Origin: Tateyamaria sp. ANG-S1
GTDB lineage: Bacteria; Pseudomonadota; Alphaproteobacteria; Rhodobacterales; Rhodobacteraceae
Length of the DNA stretch: 64,000 nucleotides
Assembly: GCF_000814025.1 (NCBI RefSeq)
Contig: NZ_JWLL01000006.1
Location: 806,001-870,000, forward strand
Direction of reading: 5' to 3'
In this document: positions 45,143 to 53,130 of the stretch, in pieces
Numbering within the stretch: the first letter of the stretch is position 1
Layout of the letters: every line of letters starts with the position of its first letter
Notes under the pieces: model-generated
Seen by the model: only the letters and a program-made list of their open reading frames with translations
The model's database searches: none
Told to the model about the DNA's origin: nothing
Made by a program: the position numbers and the translations under genes

Positions 45143-46141
45143 TTAGTTCGTGGCGGCGTTGAACGCCTGTGCCGCGTCGATGTTCTCTTGACCGACGTCG
45201 TCCTTGAACTGGTCCCAGACGGGCTTCATCACGGCAACCCATTCTTCGCGTTGGGCCGCATCCAGCGTGCGGACCACGCCACCGGCGTCGATGATCGCTT
45301 GCTTGGCTTCCTCGTTCACGCGGGTCGACTCGCCGTTCCGGGTCTCGGTCACTTCGGCTAGGATGGTCGACAGCTGGTCGCGCACGTCGTCGGGCAGACC
45401 GTCCCAGAAATCGGTGCCTGTCACGACGAGGTAGTCGATGATGCCGTGGTTCGTCTCGGTGATGCCGTCCTGCACCTCAAAGAATTTTTGGCCGTAGATG
45501 TTGGACCACGTGTTCTCCTGCCCGTCCACAACGCCGGTTTGCAGCGCGCCGTAGACTTCCTTGAACGCCATTGGCTGGGGCGAACCACCAAGGGCTGCCA
45601 TCTGTGCCTTGAGCACGTCGGAGTTCTGGACGCGGAACTTGAGCCCGTTCGCATCTGCGGGCGAGTTGAGCGGTGTGTTGGCCGACATCTGCTTCATGCC
45701 GTTGTGCCAGAATGCGAGGCCCAGAAGACCGCGGCGGGTCATGCTTTCCTTCATCGCCTGACCCGTTTCGGAGGCCTGGAAGGCGTCAACGGCGTCAATG
45801 TCCTTAAACATGAACGGCAGGTCAAAGATGCGGAATTGCTTGGTGAATTGCTCGAATTTCGACAGCGAGGGTGCTGCCATCTGGACGTCGCCTTGCAGCA
45901 AGGCTTCGAGCACCTGGTCGTCGTTGTAGAGGGTCGAGTTCGGGAACACCTCCATGCAGGCCTTACCGTTCATTTCCTCGTTCACGCGCTCTTGCAGGAG
46001 CGAGGCGGCGATGCCTTTGGGGTGCTTGTCCGTGTTGGTGACGTGGCTGAACTTGATGACGATTTCGCCATCGTCACAGGCAGCGGCCACGGCGCCTGCG
46101 CTGACGGTCAAGGCCAGGGCGGCGGCGGTCAGGAATTTCAT
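45143..46141 (-). CDS. dctP: TRAP C4-dicarboxylate binding protein
   Basis: 332 residues. Signal peptide to about residue 20 (ALTVSAGAVAAA). DctP motifs: IKFSHVTNTDKHPKG, the ligand Arg in KFRVQNSDV, and VDGQENTWSNIYGQKFF. It captures C4-dicarboxylates in the periplasm for DctQM. A GGAGGAGA ribosome site precedes it. Tandem palindromes lie in its 5' leader. Confidence 0.95.
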   Translation of the reverse strand: MKFLTAAALALTVSAGAVAAACDDGEIVIKFSHVTNTDKHPKGIAASLLQERVNEEMNGKACMEVFPNSTLYNDDQVLEALLQGDVQMAAPSLSKFEQFTKQFRIFDLPFMFKDIDAVDAFQASETGQAMKESMTRRGLLGLAFWHNGMKQMSANTPLNSPADANGLKFRVQNSDVLKAQMAALGGSPQPMAFKEVYGALQTGVVDGQENTWSNIYGQKFFEVQDGITETNHGIIDYLVVTGTDFWDGLPDDVRDQLSTILAEVTETRNGESTRVNEEAKQAIIDAGGVVRTLDAAQREEWVAVMKPVWDQFKDDVGQENIDAAQAFNAATN

Positions 46142-46176
46142 GGTCTGTCTCCTCCCAGAGGTCGTGTTTTTATTGC

Positions 46177-46216
46177 TGTCCCCGCGGGGACGTCAGGTGG
46201 TGTCCCCGCGGGGACA
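46177..46216. repeat. Tandem perfect palindromes in the dctP leader
   Basis: GTCCCCGCGGGGAC occurs twice (46178-46191 and 46202-46215), 24 bases apart start to start, each a perfect 14-bp palindrome. They lie 36-75 bases before the dctP ATG. As RNA each could form a short hairpin; as DNA each could be an operator. Confidence 0.65.
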
Positions 46217-46303
46217 GCGATTTGGAGAAAAGCAGACCGTACGGTGGGGTTCACGTTTTCTTTTTGTCTACACCTCGGAAAGGGATGATTTTAACTTTTT
46301 TTC

Positions 46304-46333
46304 AGATACCTAAAATCCGAAATTAAAGTATCT
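46304..46333. repeat. Inverted repeat AGATAC-N18-GTATCT
   Basis: AGATAC (46304-46309) and its complement GTATCT (46328-46333) with an 18-base AT-rich spacer lie between the DctD-like sites and dctP. Only six base pairs per arm, so it may be chance. Confidence 0.35.
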
Positions 46334-46355
46334 AGGGTGTTGCGCCTCACAGCTT

Positions 46356-46410
46356 TGTGCGGATTTTCGCACTGCACCACGCAACACTGTGCGGATTTCC
46401 GCACAGTGTT
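46356..46410. promoter_or_regulatory. Two DctD-type upstream activator sites
   Basis: TGTGCGGATTTTCGCAC (46356-46372) and a near-perfect palindrome of arms AACACTGTGCGGA and TCCGCACAGTGTT around TT (46383-46410). Centres are about 32 bases apart, three helical turns. The motif TGTGCGGA-N2-TCCGCACA resembles the DctD operator of rhizobial dctA as I recall it. The second site overlaps the dctD stop codon. Confidence 0.7.
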
Positions 46411-47638
46411 AGCGCCGGTAGTCTTCGGCCCGAATCCCGTATTTCTTCAGCTTGTCGTAGAAGGTCTTGCGCGGCAGCTTTAGCGCCTCTGCCGCAGCCG
46501 AGGCATGGCCGTTTTGACGGCCAAGGGCCGCAACCAGCAAGGACCGCTCAACGCGCGCCATCTGTTCGGCGAGACCGAGATCCACGGCCTTGGACGCGTC
46601 CTCGGGCATGCCCAGCACAAAGCGCATGGCCGCACTCATCAGGGACCGGGCATTGCCGGGCCAGTCCTGCGACATGAGTGCTGCCATATGGTCAGGGGTG
46701 AGCGCGGGCGGGGTCAGGCCCGCCTGTTCGGCGGCCTGGGCGACGTAGTGGCGGAAGAGGATCGGGATGTCCTCGGGTCGTTCGCGCAGGCTGGGGATGC
46801 GGATTGGGAAGAGTTCGATCTTGTAGTAGAGATCGGCGTTCAGCGCGCCCTCTTCCACGGCTGAACCGAGATTGCGCGTGCTGCCCGCGATGAGGCGCGG
46901 GTCATTGCTGGCCTCCAGCGCTTCGAGCAGGGGGAGCTGGCTGGCGTGAGGAAGCTGGGTGATTTCGTCGAGGAACAGGCTGCCGCCCTTGGCCTTGTCC
47001 ATCGCCTCGGCCAGCGCGCCGGGGCGCAGATCGGCGGCGGCGCGTTTGACGAAGGGGGCTTTGGAGCGGAGGGAGGACAGGTGAATGACCTCGGCCACTT
47101 TGGAGATGCCGCAGCCGGGGGCGCCGGTGACGAGCACTTCAGTCTCTAACGGTGCCAGCAGGCGGACGCGGTCGCGCAGGCCTTCAGCCAGTTCGGATTC
47201 TCCGAACAGCATCCGGGCCGCCGGGTCGCCGCTTTCGACCAGTTGGCGCAGGCGGCGGTTTTCTAGGACGAGCGCTCGGGTTTTCAGGGCGCGTTCAAGA
47301 ACGGCCAGTAATTCATTGGGTGCACAGGGTTTTTCGAGGAAACCGAACGCGCCGTCACGCATGGCTTGCACGGCCATGGGAATGTCGCCTTCGCCCGTGA
47401 GCAGGATCACGGGCAGGTCGGCGTCGATCTTGCGGGTGTGGGCGAGCAGGTGGAAGCCGTCGCGGCCGGGCATGCGGATGTCGGACAGGATCACGCCGTC
47501 AAAGTCTGCGGCGATGTGATCCTGGGCCACCACGAATGAGGCCGCCGGGATCGGGATCAGGTCCGCGAGTTCCAGCGTTTGCGCCAGTGCGTCGCGCACG
47601 GCGGCGTCGTCATCGACCAGCAGGACATGGGTGGTCAT
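46409..47638 (-). CDS. dctD: DctD-like response regulator with degenerate AAA+ core
   Basis: 409 residues. Receiver domain (1-120, phospho-Asp in VILSDIRMPGRDG), AAA+ domain, and a Fis-type HTH (AAEALKLPRKTFYDKLKKYG). The Walker A reads GAPGCGISK where GExGTGKE is usual: the lysine position holds Ile. The sigma-54 contact loop ELFGHEKGAFTGA is missing altogether; after FVKRAAADLRPGALAEAMDKAKGG the Walker B-like LFLDEITQLP follows. Sensor-like LYYKIELFPIRIPSLRERPEDI remains. It probably cannot work as a standard sigma-54 activator. Coupled to dctB by a 4-base overlap. Confidence 0.85.
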   Translation of the reverse strand: MTTHVLLVDDDAAVRDALAQTLELADLIPIPAASFVVAQDHIAADFDGVILSDIRMPGRDGFHLLAHTRKIDADLPVILLTGEGDIPMAVQAMRDGAFGFLEKPCAPNELLAVLERALKTRALVLENRRLRQLVESGDPAARMLFGESELAEGLRDRVRLLAPLETEVLVTGAPGCGISKVAEVIHLSSLRSKAPFVKRAAADLRPGALAEAMDKAKGGSLFLDEITQLPHASQLPLLEALEASNDPRLIAGSTRNLGSAVEEGALNADLYYKIELFPIRIPSLRERPEDIPILFRHYVAQAAEQAGLTPPALTPDHMAALMSQDWPGNARSLMSAAMRFVLGMPEDASKAVDLGLAEQMARVERSLLVAALGRQNGHASAAAEALKLPRKTFYDKLKKYGIRAEDYRR

Positions 47639-49368
47639 GCGGCGGCCTCTTGCGTCCAGGGTTGTAGATCTACTGTGAAAACAGCGCCTTCCGGGCTGTT
47701 GTTGCCATGAATTTCGCCACCGAAGCCCTGAATAATCCCGTAGGAGATCGACAGGCCCAGCCCCATGCCTTCGGAGGCGCCGACCTCTTTCGTGGAATAA
47801 AACGGGTCGAACACGCGGTCGGGGGTTTCGATGCCGGGGCCGGTGTCGGCGATGGTGACAGAGGTGTCCTGGACCGTGATCGTCAGGTGGCGTGTGTCGC
47901 GGCCCGCCATGGCGTCGATGGCGTTGGAGATCAGGTTGACGAAGACCTGCCCCAGCCGCACCTCGCCGCCCGAGACCCAGATGGGGGTTTGCGGCGTGTT
48001 GACGGTCAGTGTCACATCTTCGTTGCGGATGCGGGGTGCGGTGAGTTCAACGGCGCTTTGGATCACGTGGACAAGGTCCACGCGCACTGCTGGCTCGCTC
48101 TCCTGCCGGGAGAAGGCGCGCAGGTTCTTGATGATGCGGCCCATGCGGCGGGCCATGTCGGCGATGCGGTTCAGGTTGTCGCCTGCGCGGTCGGGTTTGT
48201 CGCGGTCGAGGAAGGCCTGGGCATTGTCGGCATAGGTCTGGATCGCCATGAGGGGTTGGTTGAGTTCGTGGGAGAGCCCCGCGCTCATTTGGCCCAGGGC
48301 GGAGAGTTTGCCCGCTTGGACAAGGTCGGCCTGTGCGCGTGCAAGCGCGGTCTGGGCTTCCTCCCGTTCCTCGGCCTCGCGCCTCAGCCGTGCGTTGGTG
48401 TCCGAGAGTTCCGCTGTCCGTTCGGTCACGCGGGCTTCGAGCTGGGCGTTGGCCTCCGCCAATGTGCGCCGCCGTTCGGTGGCGAGGAACAGGAGAGCGC
48501 CGAAGGCGAGGCACAGCCCGGCGACCGCGGCGGCTTGCAGCGTGGCGAGGCGGCGCGCTGGGGCCACGTCCACCAGCGCCTCGCCCGTCATGCCGATGAC
48601 CGGGAGGGGGCGCACTAGGTGCAGGGCGTTTTGCGGCAAGTACGGTCCCCAACCGAGTTGCCAGACCTCGTGCCGCCCAAGTTCGTAGCTGTCAAAGGGC
48701 AGTGCCGGGCCGTCGGTGGGTTTCAGTTCGGCCCCCGTTTCGGAGCGTTGCCAGTAGACGATTTCAGAGCGGTTGGTGATGAAGACCCGGTCGCGCGCGT
48801 CGGTGAAGAAGACGGCGGGGTTGGAGCCGACCCAGTCCCATTCGATGCCGGCGAGGTCCGCCGTGACGACCACAGTGCCCACCACGTCGGAGCGGTTGTT
48901 GAAGACAGGGGCGGCGTAGGCGAAGACCCGTGTGCCCTGTCCTGTCCGTCCGTTGCCCCAGCCGAGCGCCCCTTGGGCCGCGCGCTGGACCAGCGGGCCA
49001 ATGTCGAGCCCCGGCACGTCGGGCCGTGCGGCGGCGAGGATCAGGCCGTTTGCGTCCGTCAGCCGGATGTCTTGGGCCGCCGTTTTGTCTGCAATGGTGA
49101 GGAACAGCTCTTCGGTCTGGGAGATGTCTTCGCCCGCCAGTGCGGCGGCGACGCGGGGGTGGTCGGCCACAAGTACTGCCAGTTCGCGGTAGCGTTGGAG
49201 TTGCCCCGTCAACCGGTCGGAGGCGAGTGCGAGGTCGGACTGCCCTTGGCGCGCCAGTTGGTCGAGCGCTTGGAAATAGCCGTAGCGCCAGACCCCCGCC
49301 GAGGCGGCGGCGACAAGCGCAATGAAGCCCAGTACCACACTGATCCGTCTGACATATCCGTTCGACAT
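47635..49368 (-). CDS. dctB: C4-dicarboxylate sensor histidine kinase
   Basis: 577 residues from the ATG at 49368. An N-terminal membrane segment is followed by a periplasmic double PAS/Cache-type region (about 40-280), a second membrane segment (ATLQAAAVAGLCLAFGALLFL), a coiled linker, the acceptor His in AGLSHELNQPLMAIQTYA and HATPase_c (FVNLISNAIDAM, DTGPGI, GMGLGLSISYGII). Matches DctB, which senses external C4-dicarboxylates. Its stop overlaps the dctD start. Confidence 0.92.
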   Translation of the reverse strand: MSNGYVRRISVVLGFIALVAAASAGVWRYGYFQALDQLARQGQSDLALASDRLTGQLQRYRELAVLVADHPRVAAALAGEDISQTEELFLTIADKTAAQDIRLTDANGLILAAARPDVPGLDIGPLVQRAAQGALGWGNGRTGQGTRVFAYAAPVFNNRSDVVGTVVVTADLAGIEWDWVGSNPAVFFTDARDRVFITNRSEIVYWQRSETGAELKPTDGPALPFDSYELGRHEVWQLGWGPYLPQNALHLVRPLPVIGMTGEALVDVAPARRLATLQAAAVAGLCLAFGALLFLATERRRTLAEANAQLEARVTERTAELSDTNARLRREAEEREEAQTALARAQADLVQAGKLSALGQMSAGLSHELNQPLMAIQTYADNAQAFLDRDKPDRAGDNLNRIADMARRMGRIIKNLRAFSRQESEPAVRVDLVHVIQSAVELTAPRIRNEDVTLTVNTPQTPIWVSGGEVRLGQVFVNLISNAIDAMAGRDTRHLTITVQDTSVTIADTGPGIETPDRVFDPFYSTKEVGASEGMGLGLSISYGIIQGFGGEIHGNNSPEGAVFTVDLQPWTQEAAA

Positions 49369-49434
49369 GGCGCGCACCCTATCCCTGCCCCTTGCCGCTT
49401 GCCAAGGCGGCGCGGGCCTGAGACATGTTGGCCC

Positions 49435-50598
49435 ATGTTGATCCAGTCCCCCCACGACCCCGCCTTTGTTCAGGACCCGTACGCCTTTTACGACCGCGCG
49501 CGGGCGGAGGGGCCGGTGCTGTATTGGCAAGACTATGGGATGCACGCAGCGTTTGACCACGCGACGGTGCATGCGTTGTTACGAGATCGTCGCTTGGGCC
49601 GTGCTGTACCGGGTCGTGGGGCGGCTGCGCCGCATTTGGCGGAGTTTGACGCGGTGGAGCGGTATTCGTTGCTGGAGCTTGAGCCGCCGGAGCATACGCG
49701 CTTGCGCCGCTTGGTGCTGCATGCCTTTACCTCGCGCCGGATTGCGGGGCTGGAGGAGGATATTCGTGCCATCTGTGCGGAGTTGCTAGATGGGCTACCC
49801 GAGGGGCCGTTTGATCTGATCCCGACCTATTGCCAGTTGGTGCCGGTCCGCGTGATTGCGCGGCTCTTGGGCGTGCCGGAGGAGATGGGGCCGGACCTCT
49901 TGCGCTGGTCGGCGGCGATGGTGGCGATGTATCAGGCGGGGCGTGACCGTCGCATTGAGGATGCAGCAAATGCGGCGGCGGGGGAGTTTTCGGCTTTCCT
50001 GAGCGGCTACATCGAAGAGCGACGGGGAGATCCGCGCGATGACCTGATCACCGAGTTGATTGCCGCCGAGGATGGGGGCGAGACCCTGAGCCGGGAAGAA
50101 ATGATCGGGACCTGTGTGCTGCTTTTGAATGCGGGGCACGAGGCGACGGTGCATTCCCTGGGCAATGCGGTGAAGGCGCTGGTGGACTACAGCCCTGCCA
50201 AGGCACTGGTCAACCCGGAGCGGTGTGTCGAGGAGGTCATGCGGTTTGACCCGCCGCTGCACATGTTCACGCGGCATGTCTATGAGCCGATCGAGGTGGG
50301 CGGGCATAGCTTTGGTCCAGGTGACGAGATTGCGCTGATGTTGGGGGCGGCTGGGCGTGATCCGGCGGTGTTTGACAAGGCGGATCAGTTCGATCCGGGC
50401 CGGGTGAAGAACGCGCACGTGGCCTTTGGCGGTGGCTTGCACTTCTGCGTGGGGGCGCCGCTGGCGCGGCTTGAGATGCAGATCGCGCTGCCGATGCTAT
50501 TCGAGGCGCTGCCGGATCTAAAGATCACCGAAGCGCCCCAGTACGCCGACAGCTACCATTTCCACAAACTCGACCGGCTGATCGTTTCGGCCACGTGA
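49435..50598 (+). CDS. Cytochrome P450
   Basis: 387 residues. Heme thiolate motif FGGGLHFCVGAPLARLEM (Cys axial ligand), I-helix oxygen-activation LLLNAGHEATVHSL (Thr present but second Thr is Ala), and K-helix EEVMR. Soluble, class I bacterial type, needing a ferredoxin partner. Divergent from dctB. Substrate unknown. The stop lies inside a long inverted repeat (50595-50670). Confidence 0.92.
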   Translation: MLIQSPHDPAFVQDPYAFYDRARAEGPVLYWQDYGMHAAFDHATVHALLRDRRLGRAVPGRGAAAPHLAEFDAVERYSLLELEPPEHTRLRRLVLHAFTSRRIAGLEEDIRAICAELLDGLPEGPFDLIPTYCQLVPVRVIARLLGVPEEMGPDLLRWSAAMVAMYQAGRDRRIEDAANAAAGEFSAFLSGYIEERRGDPRDDLITELIAAEDGGETLSREEMIGTCVLLLNAGHEATVHSLGNAVKALVDYSPAKALVNPERCVEEVMRFDPPLHMFTRHVYEPIEVGGHSFGPGDEIALMLGAAGRDPAVFDKADQFDPGRVKNAHVAFGGGLHFCVGAPLARLEMQIALPMLFEALPDLKITEAPQYADSYHFHKLDRLIVSAT

Positions 50599-50670
50599 GT
50601 CGGGACCGGGTCAAGGATCGCGCAGCGACGGCGCTTTGCGCCGCTTGTCCTTGATGCGGGCGCGACTCAC
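50595..50670. other. Long imperfect hairpin at the P450 3' end
   Basis: GTGAGTCG (50595-50602) pairs with CGACTCAC (50663-50670), TCAAGGA with TCCTTGA, and an inner GGCGC-TTT-GCGCC. About 76 bases with an internal bulge, overlapping the stop codon. It is not followed by a T-run. Confidence 0.55.
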
Positions 50671-50819
50671 CTCACCCTAGAACAGGTCTGTTTAGGACGC
50701 ATTGCGCCCTAAACGACCTCTCAGCAGAACATCCAAACGGCACAACCAGCACAGCGCTAAAAACAAAGCATCGCCTTACCACTGGCTGAATAGACAATGC
50801 GCGGTAGCGCGCAATTGGA
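50671..50819. other. Short gene-free gap before the Lrp gene
   Basis: About 150 bases between the P450 hairpin and the end of lrp. No feature recognised apart from AT-rich patches. Confidence 0.4.
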
Positions 50820-51287
50820 TCACGTCTCCAGCGGGAGCATCGTGGTGGACTTGATCTCTTCCATCGACAAAAGCGCCGTGACGTTGTGCACGCGAACTTC
50901 CGAGATCAGCGCCTGATAGAAAGCGTCGTAGGCACGAGCGTTTTTCACGCGGACCTTGAGGATATAATCGATGTCGCCCGCAAGCCTGTGCGCTTCCTGC
51001 ACTTCTGGGCGGTCGCGCAGGGCTTGCAAGAACTTCGCCTGCCAGTCAGCCTCGTGCTCGGAGGTGCGGATGAGGACGAAGAAGCACGCCTCGAACCCCA
51101 GCGCTTCGGCGTCCAGAACCACGGTCTGCTGGCCGACTACGCCTGCCTCGCGCAGCTTGCGAATCCGGTTCCACACAGGCGTCTTCGACGACCCCACCGC
51201 CTTGGCGATATCATCCAGAGATTGGCTGGCGTCGCGCTGTAGCTCGGCCAGAATTTTGCGATCCACGTCGTCGATGCGAACAGACAT
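50820..51287 (-). CDS. Lrp/AsnC-family transcriptional regulator
   Basis: 155 residues from the ATG at 51287 (MSVRIDDVDRKILAELQRDA). HTH at about 20-60 (SLDDIAKAVGSSKTPVWNRI) and an AsnC ligand domain (LIRTSEHEADWQAKFLQAL, YDAFYQALISEVRVHNV). It is divergent from the siroheme/sulfite operon, 140 bases away, and probably controls it. Confidence 0.88.
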   Translation of the reverse strand: MSVRIDDVDRKILAELQRDASQSLDDIAKAVGSSKTPVWNRIRKLREAGVVGQQTVVLDAEALGFEACFFVLIRTSEHEADWQAKFLQALRDRPEVQEAHRLAGDIDYILKVRVKNARAYDAFYQALISEVRVHNVTALLSMEEIKSTTMLPLET

Positions 51288-51427
51288 TCCAAAGCGCTCC
51301 GATTCAGGAAACAGGCGTTCTGCACCTGCGAATAGACAGAACAATCATCCTTATCTACGCCACTGTCTAGCGCTAAACGGGAAAATTTTCCTATATTGAG
51401 GGTCAGTTTTCGCGGATCGAGGCACAG

Positions 51428-52831
51428 ATGAACCACTTTCCCATCTTTCTGAATACGGCGGGTCGCCGGATCGTGCTGTCCGGCGGCGGCGATGCGGCGC
51501 TGGCGAAGTTGCGCCTGCTGATGAAAACGACGGCGCATATCACGGTCTTTGCTCCTGACGCGGATGACCAGATCAAGGCGTGGGCCGAGAGCGGCAAGCT
51601 GCGCCTGATCGACCGAGCGATGGAGCCGGGTGATGCGCTGTGCGCCGCTCTCTTCTATGCCGCGGATGAAGACGAAGCCGAAGACAAGCGCACCGCAGCC
51701 ATCGCGCATGCAGACGGCGCGCTCGTGAACATCGTCGACAACCTCGCCGACAGCCAGTTCATCACCCCCGCCATCGTAGACCGCGATCCCGTGACCGTCG
51801 CCATCGGCACCGAAGGGGCCGCCCCCGTGCTGGCCCGCGCGATCAAGGCCGATCTGGAAGAGCGCCTGCCGACGTCCCTCGGCACCCTCGCCCGCATCGG
51901 CAAGGCGTTCCGCAAGGCGGCTGATGCCCTGCCCTTTGGCCGCCCGCGCCGTGACTTCTGGCGCGACTATTACTTCAATGCCGGTCCCAAAGCGATGAGC
52001 GCAGGCGAAGAGGCTGTACAGCCTGCACTTGATGATCTGCTGGCCGATCACCTGATGCGTGATGCGCGCAAGGGTCATGTCGCTTTTGTCGGCGCGGGTC
52101 CGGGTGATCCCGAACTGCTGACCTTGAAGGCGCGCAAAGCGTTGGATGAGGCCGATGTGGTCATCTATGACCGCCTGATTTCCAAGGAAATCCTCGAACT
52201 GGCCCGCCGCGAAGCGACCATGATCGACGTGGGCAAGGAAGCATTCGGCCCCTCGACTCCGCAAGAGACCATCAACGACCTGATCGTCGAACATGGCCTC
52301 AAAGGTGCGCAGGTTGTGCGTCTGAAATCCGGCGATGCCACCGTCTTTGGCCGTCTCGACGAGGAAATTGAGGCCGTGACCGAGGCCGGTGTAGAGCATC
52401 ATATCGTGCCGGGCATCACCGCCGCATCTGCTGCTGTCGCGTCCATTGGTCAGTCGCTGACGCGCCGGGGCCGCAACTCCTCCGTCCGCTTCCTGACCGG
52501 CCATGACACGCGTGGTTTTGCGGATCATGACTGGAAGGCGCTCGCCCAACCCGGTGAGGTCGCTGCGATCTACATGGGCAAGAAGTCCGCCCGCTTCATT
52601 CAGGGCCGCCTGATGATGCACGGGATTGATCCCGACACGCCCGTAACCTTTGTCGAAAACGCCAGCCGTGCCGATCAGCAGATCCTGTCCACCACCGTGG
52701 CCGAGATGGAGCCGACCCTGACCGAGGCGGGTCTTGGTGGCCCTGCCCTGACCTTCATCGGCCTGGCACCCCGCGCCGCACTTGCCGCCGTTCCCGACAT
52801 TCCCATGCCCCACATGCAGGAGGCACAGTGA
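51428..52831 (+). CDS. cysG: Siroheme synthase (multifunctional CysG)
   Basis: 467 residues. N-terminal precorrin-2 dehydrogenase/ferrochelatase part (FPIFLNTAGRRIVLSGGGDA, Asp in VNIVDNLADSQFITP), then uroporphyrinogen-III C-methyltransferase (VGAGPGDPELLTLKARKAL, VVIYDRLIS, VPGITAASAAVASIGQSLT). It makes siroheme, the cofactor of CysI encoded two genes downstream. The DUF2849 start overlaps its stop. Confidence 0.94.
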   Translation: MNHFPIFLNTAGRRIVLSGGGDAALAKLRLLMKTTAHITVFAPDADDQIKAWAESGKLRLIDRAMEPGDALCAALFYAADEDEAEDKRTAAIAHADGALVNIVDNLADSQFITPAIVDRDPVTVAIGTEGAAPVLARAIKADLEERLPTSLGTLARIGKAFRKAADALPFGRPRRDFWRDYYFNAGPKAMSAGEEAVQPALDDLLADHLMRDARKGHVAFVGAGPGDPELLTLKARKALDEADVVIYDRLISKEILELARREATMIDVGKEAFGPSTPQETINDLIVEHGLKGAQVVRLKSGDATVFGRLDEEIEAVTEAGVEHHIVPGITAASAAVASIGQSLTRRGRNSSVRFLTGHDTRGFADHDWKALAQPGEVAAIYMGKKSARFIQGRLMMHGIDPDTPVTFVENASRADQQILSTTVAEMEPTLTEAGLGGPALTFIGLAPRAALAAVPDIPMPHMQEAQ

Positions 52832-53130
52832 TGCCCAAAGCCTTCACCCCCAAAGTCGTCACCGCCAACCACCTGCTTGCGGGCGACGTGATCTACCAGA
52901 CCGCTGATGGTTGGACCCGCAAGCTGGAAGAGGCCGAGGTGCTGACCGATGAGGCCGATGCCGATTTGCGTCTGATCGAGGCCAGCCAGCAAGTTGATGA
53001 GGTTGTTGGTGCCTATCTGGCCGATGTGGCTGTCGAGGACGGCAAGCCGGTCCCGACCCACTTCCGCGAAGAATTCCGGGCCAAAGGCCCCAGCAACTAC
53101 GCCCATGGCAAGCAAGTGGAGCTGCAGTGA
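52831..53130 (+). CDS. DUF2849 small protein of the sulfite reductase operon
   Basis: 99 residues from the ATG at 52831, overlapping the cysG stop by one base and with GGAGG 8 bases upstream. The sequence (KVVTANHLLAGDVIYQTADG, then DLRLIEASQQVDEVVGAYL) is a conserved family found next to CysI. Its stop overlaps the cysI start. Role unknown; probably an assembly or electron-transfer aid. Confidence 0.85.
   Translation: MPKAFTPKVVTANHLLAGDVIYQTADGWTRKLEEAEVLTDEADADLRLIEASQQVDEVVGAYLADVAVEDGKPVPTHFREEFRAKGPSNYAHGKQVELQ

Noticed and set aside
46142-46408. Sigma-54 promoter for dctP
   Set aside because: I looked for GG-N10-GC with a TTGC-like end on the minus strand and found none that fits.
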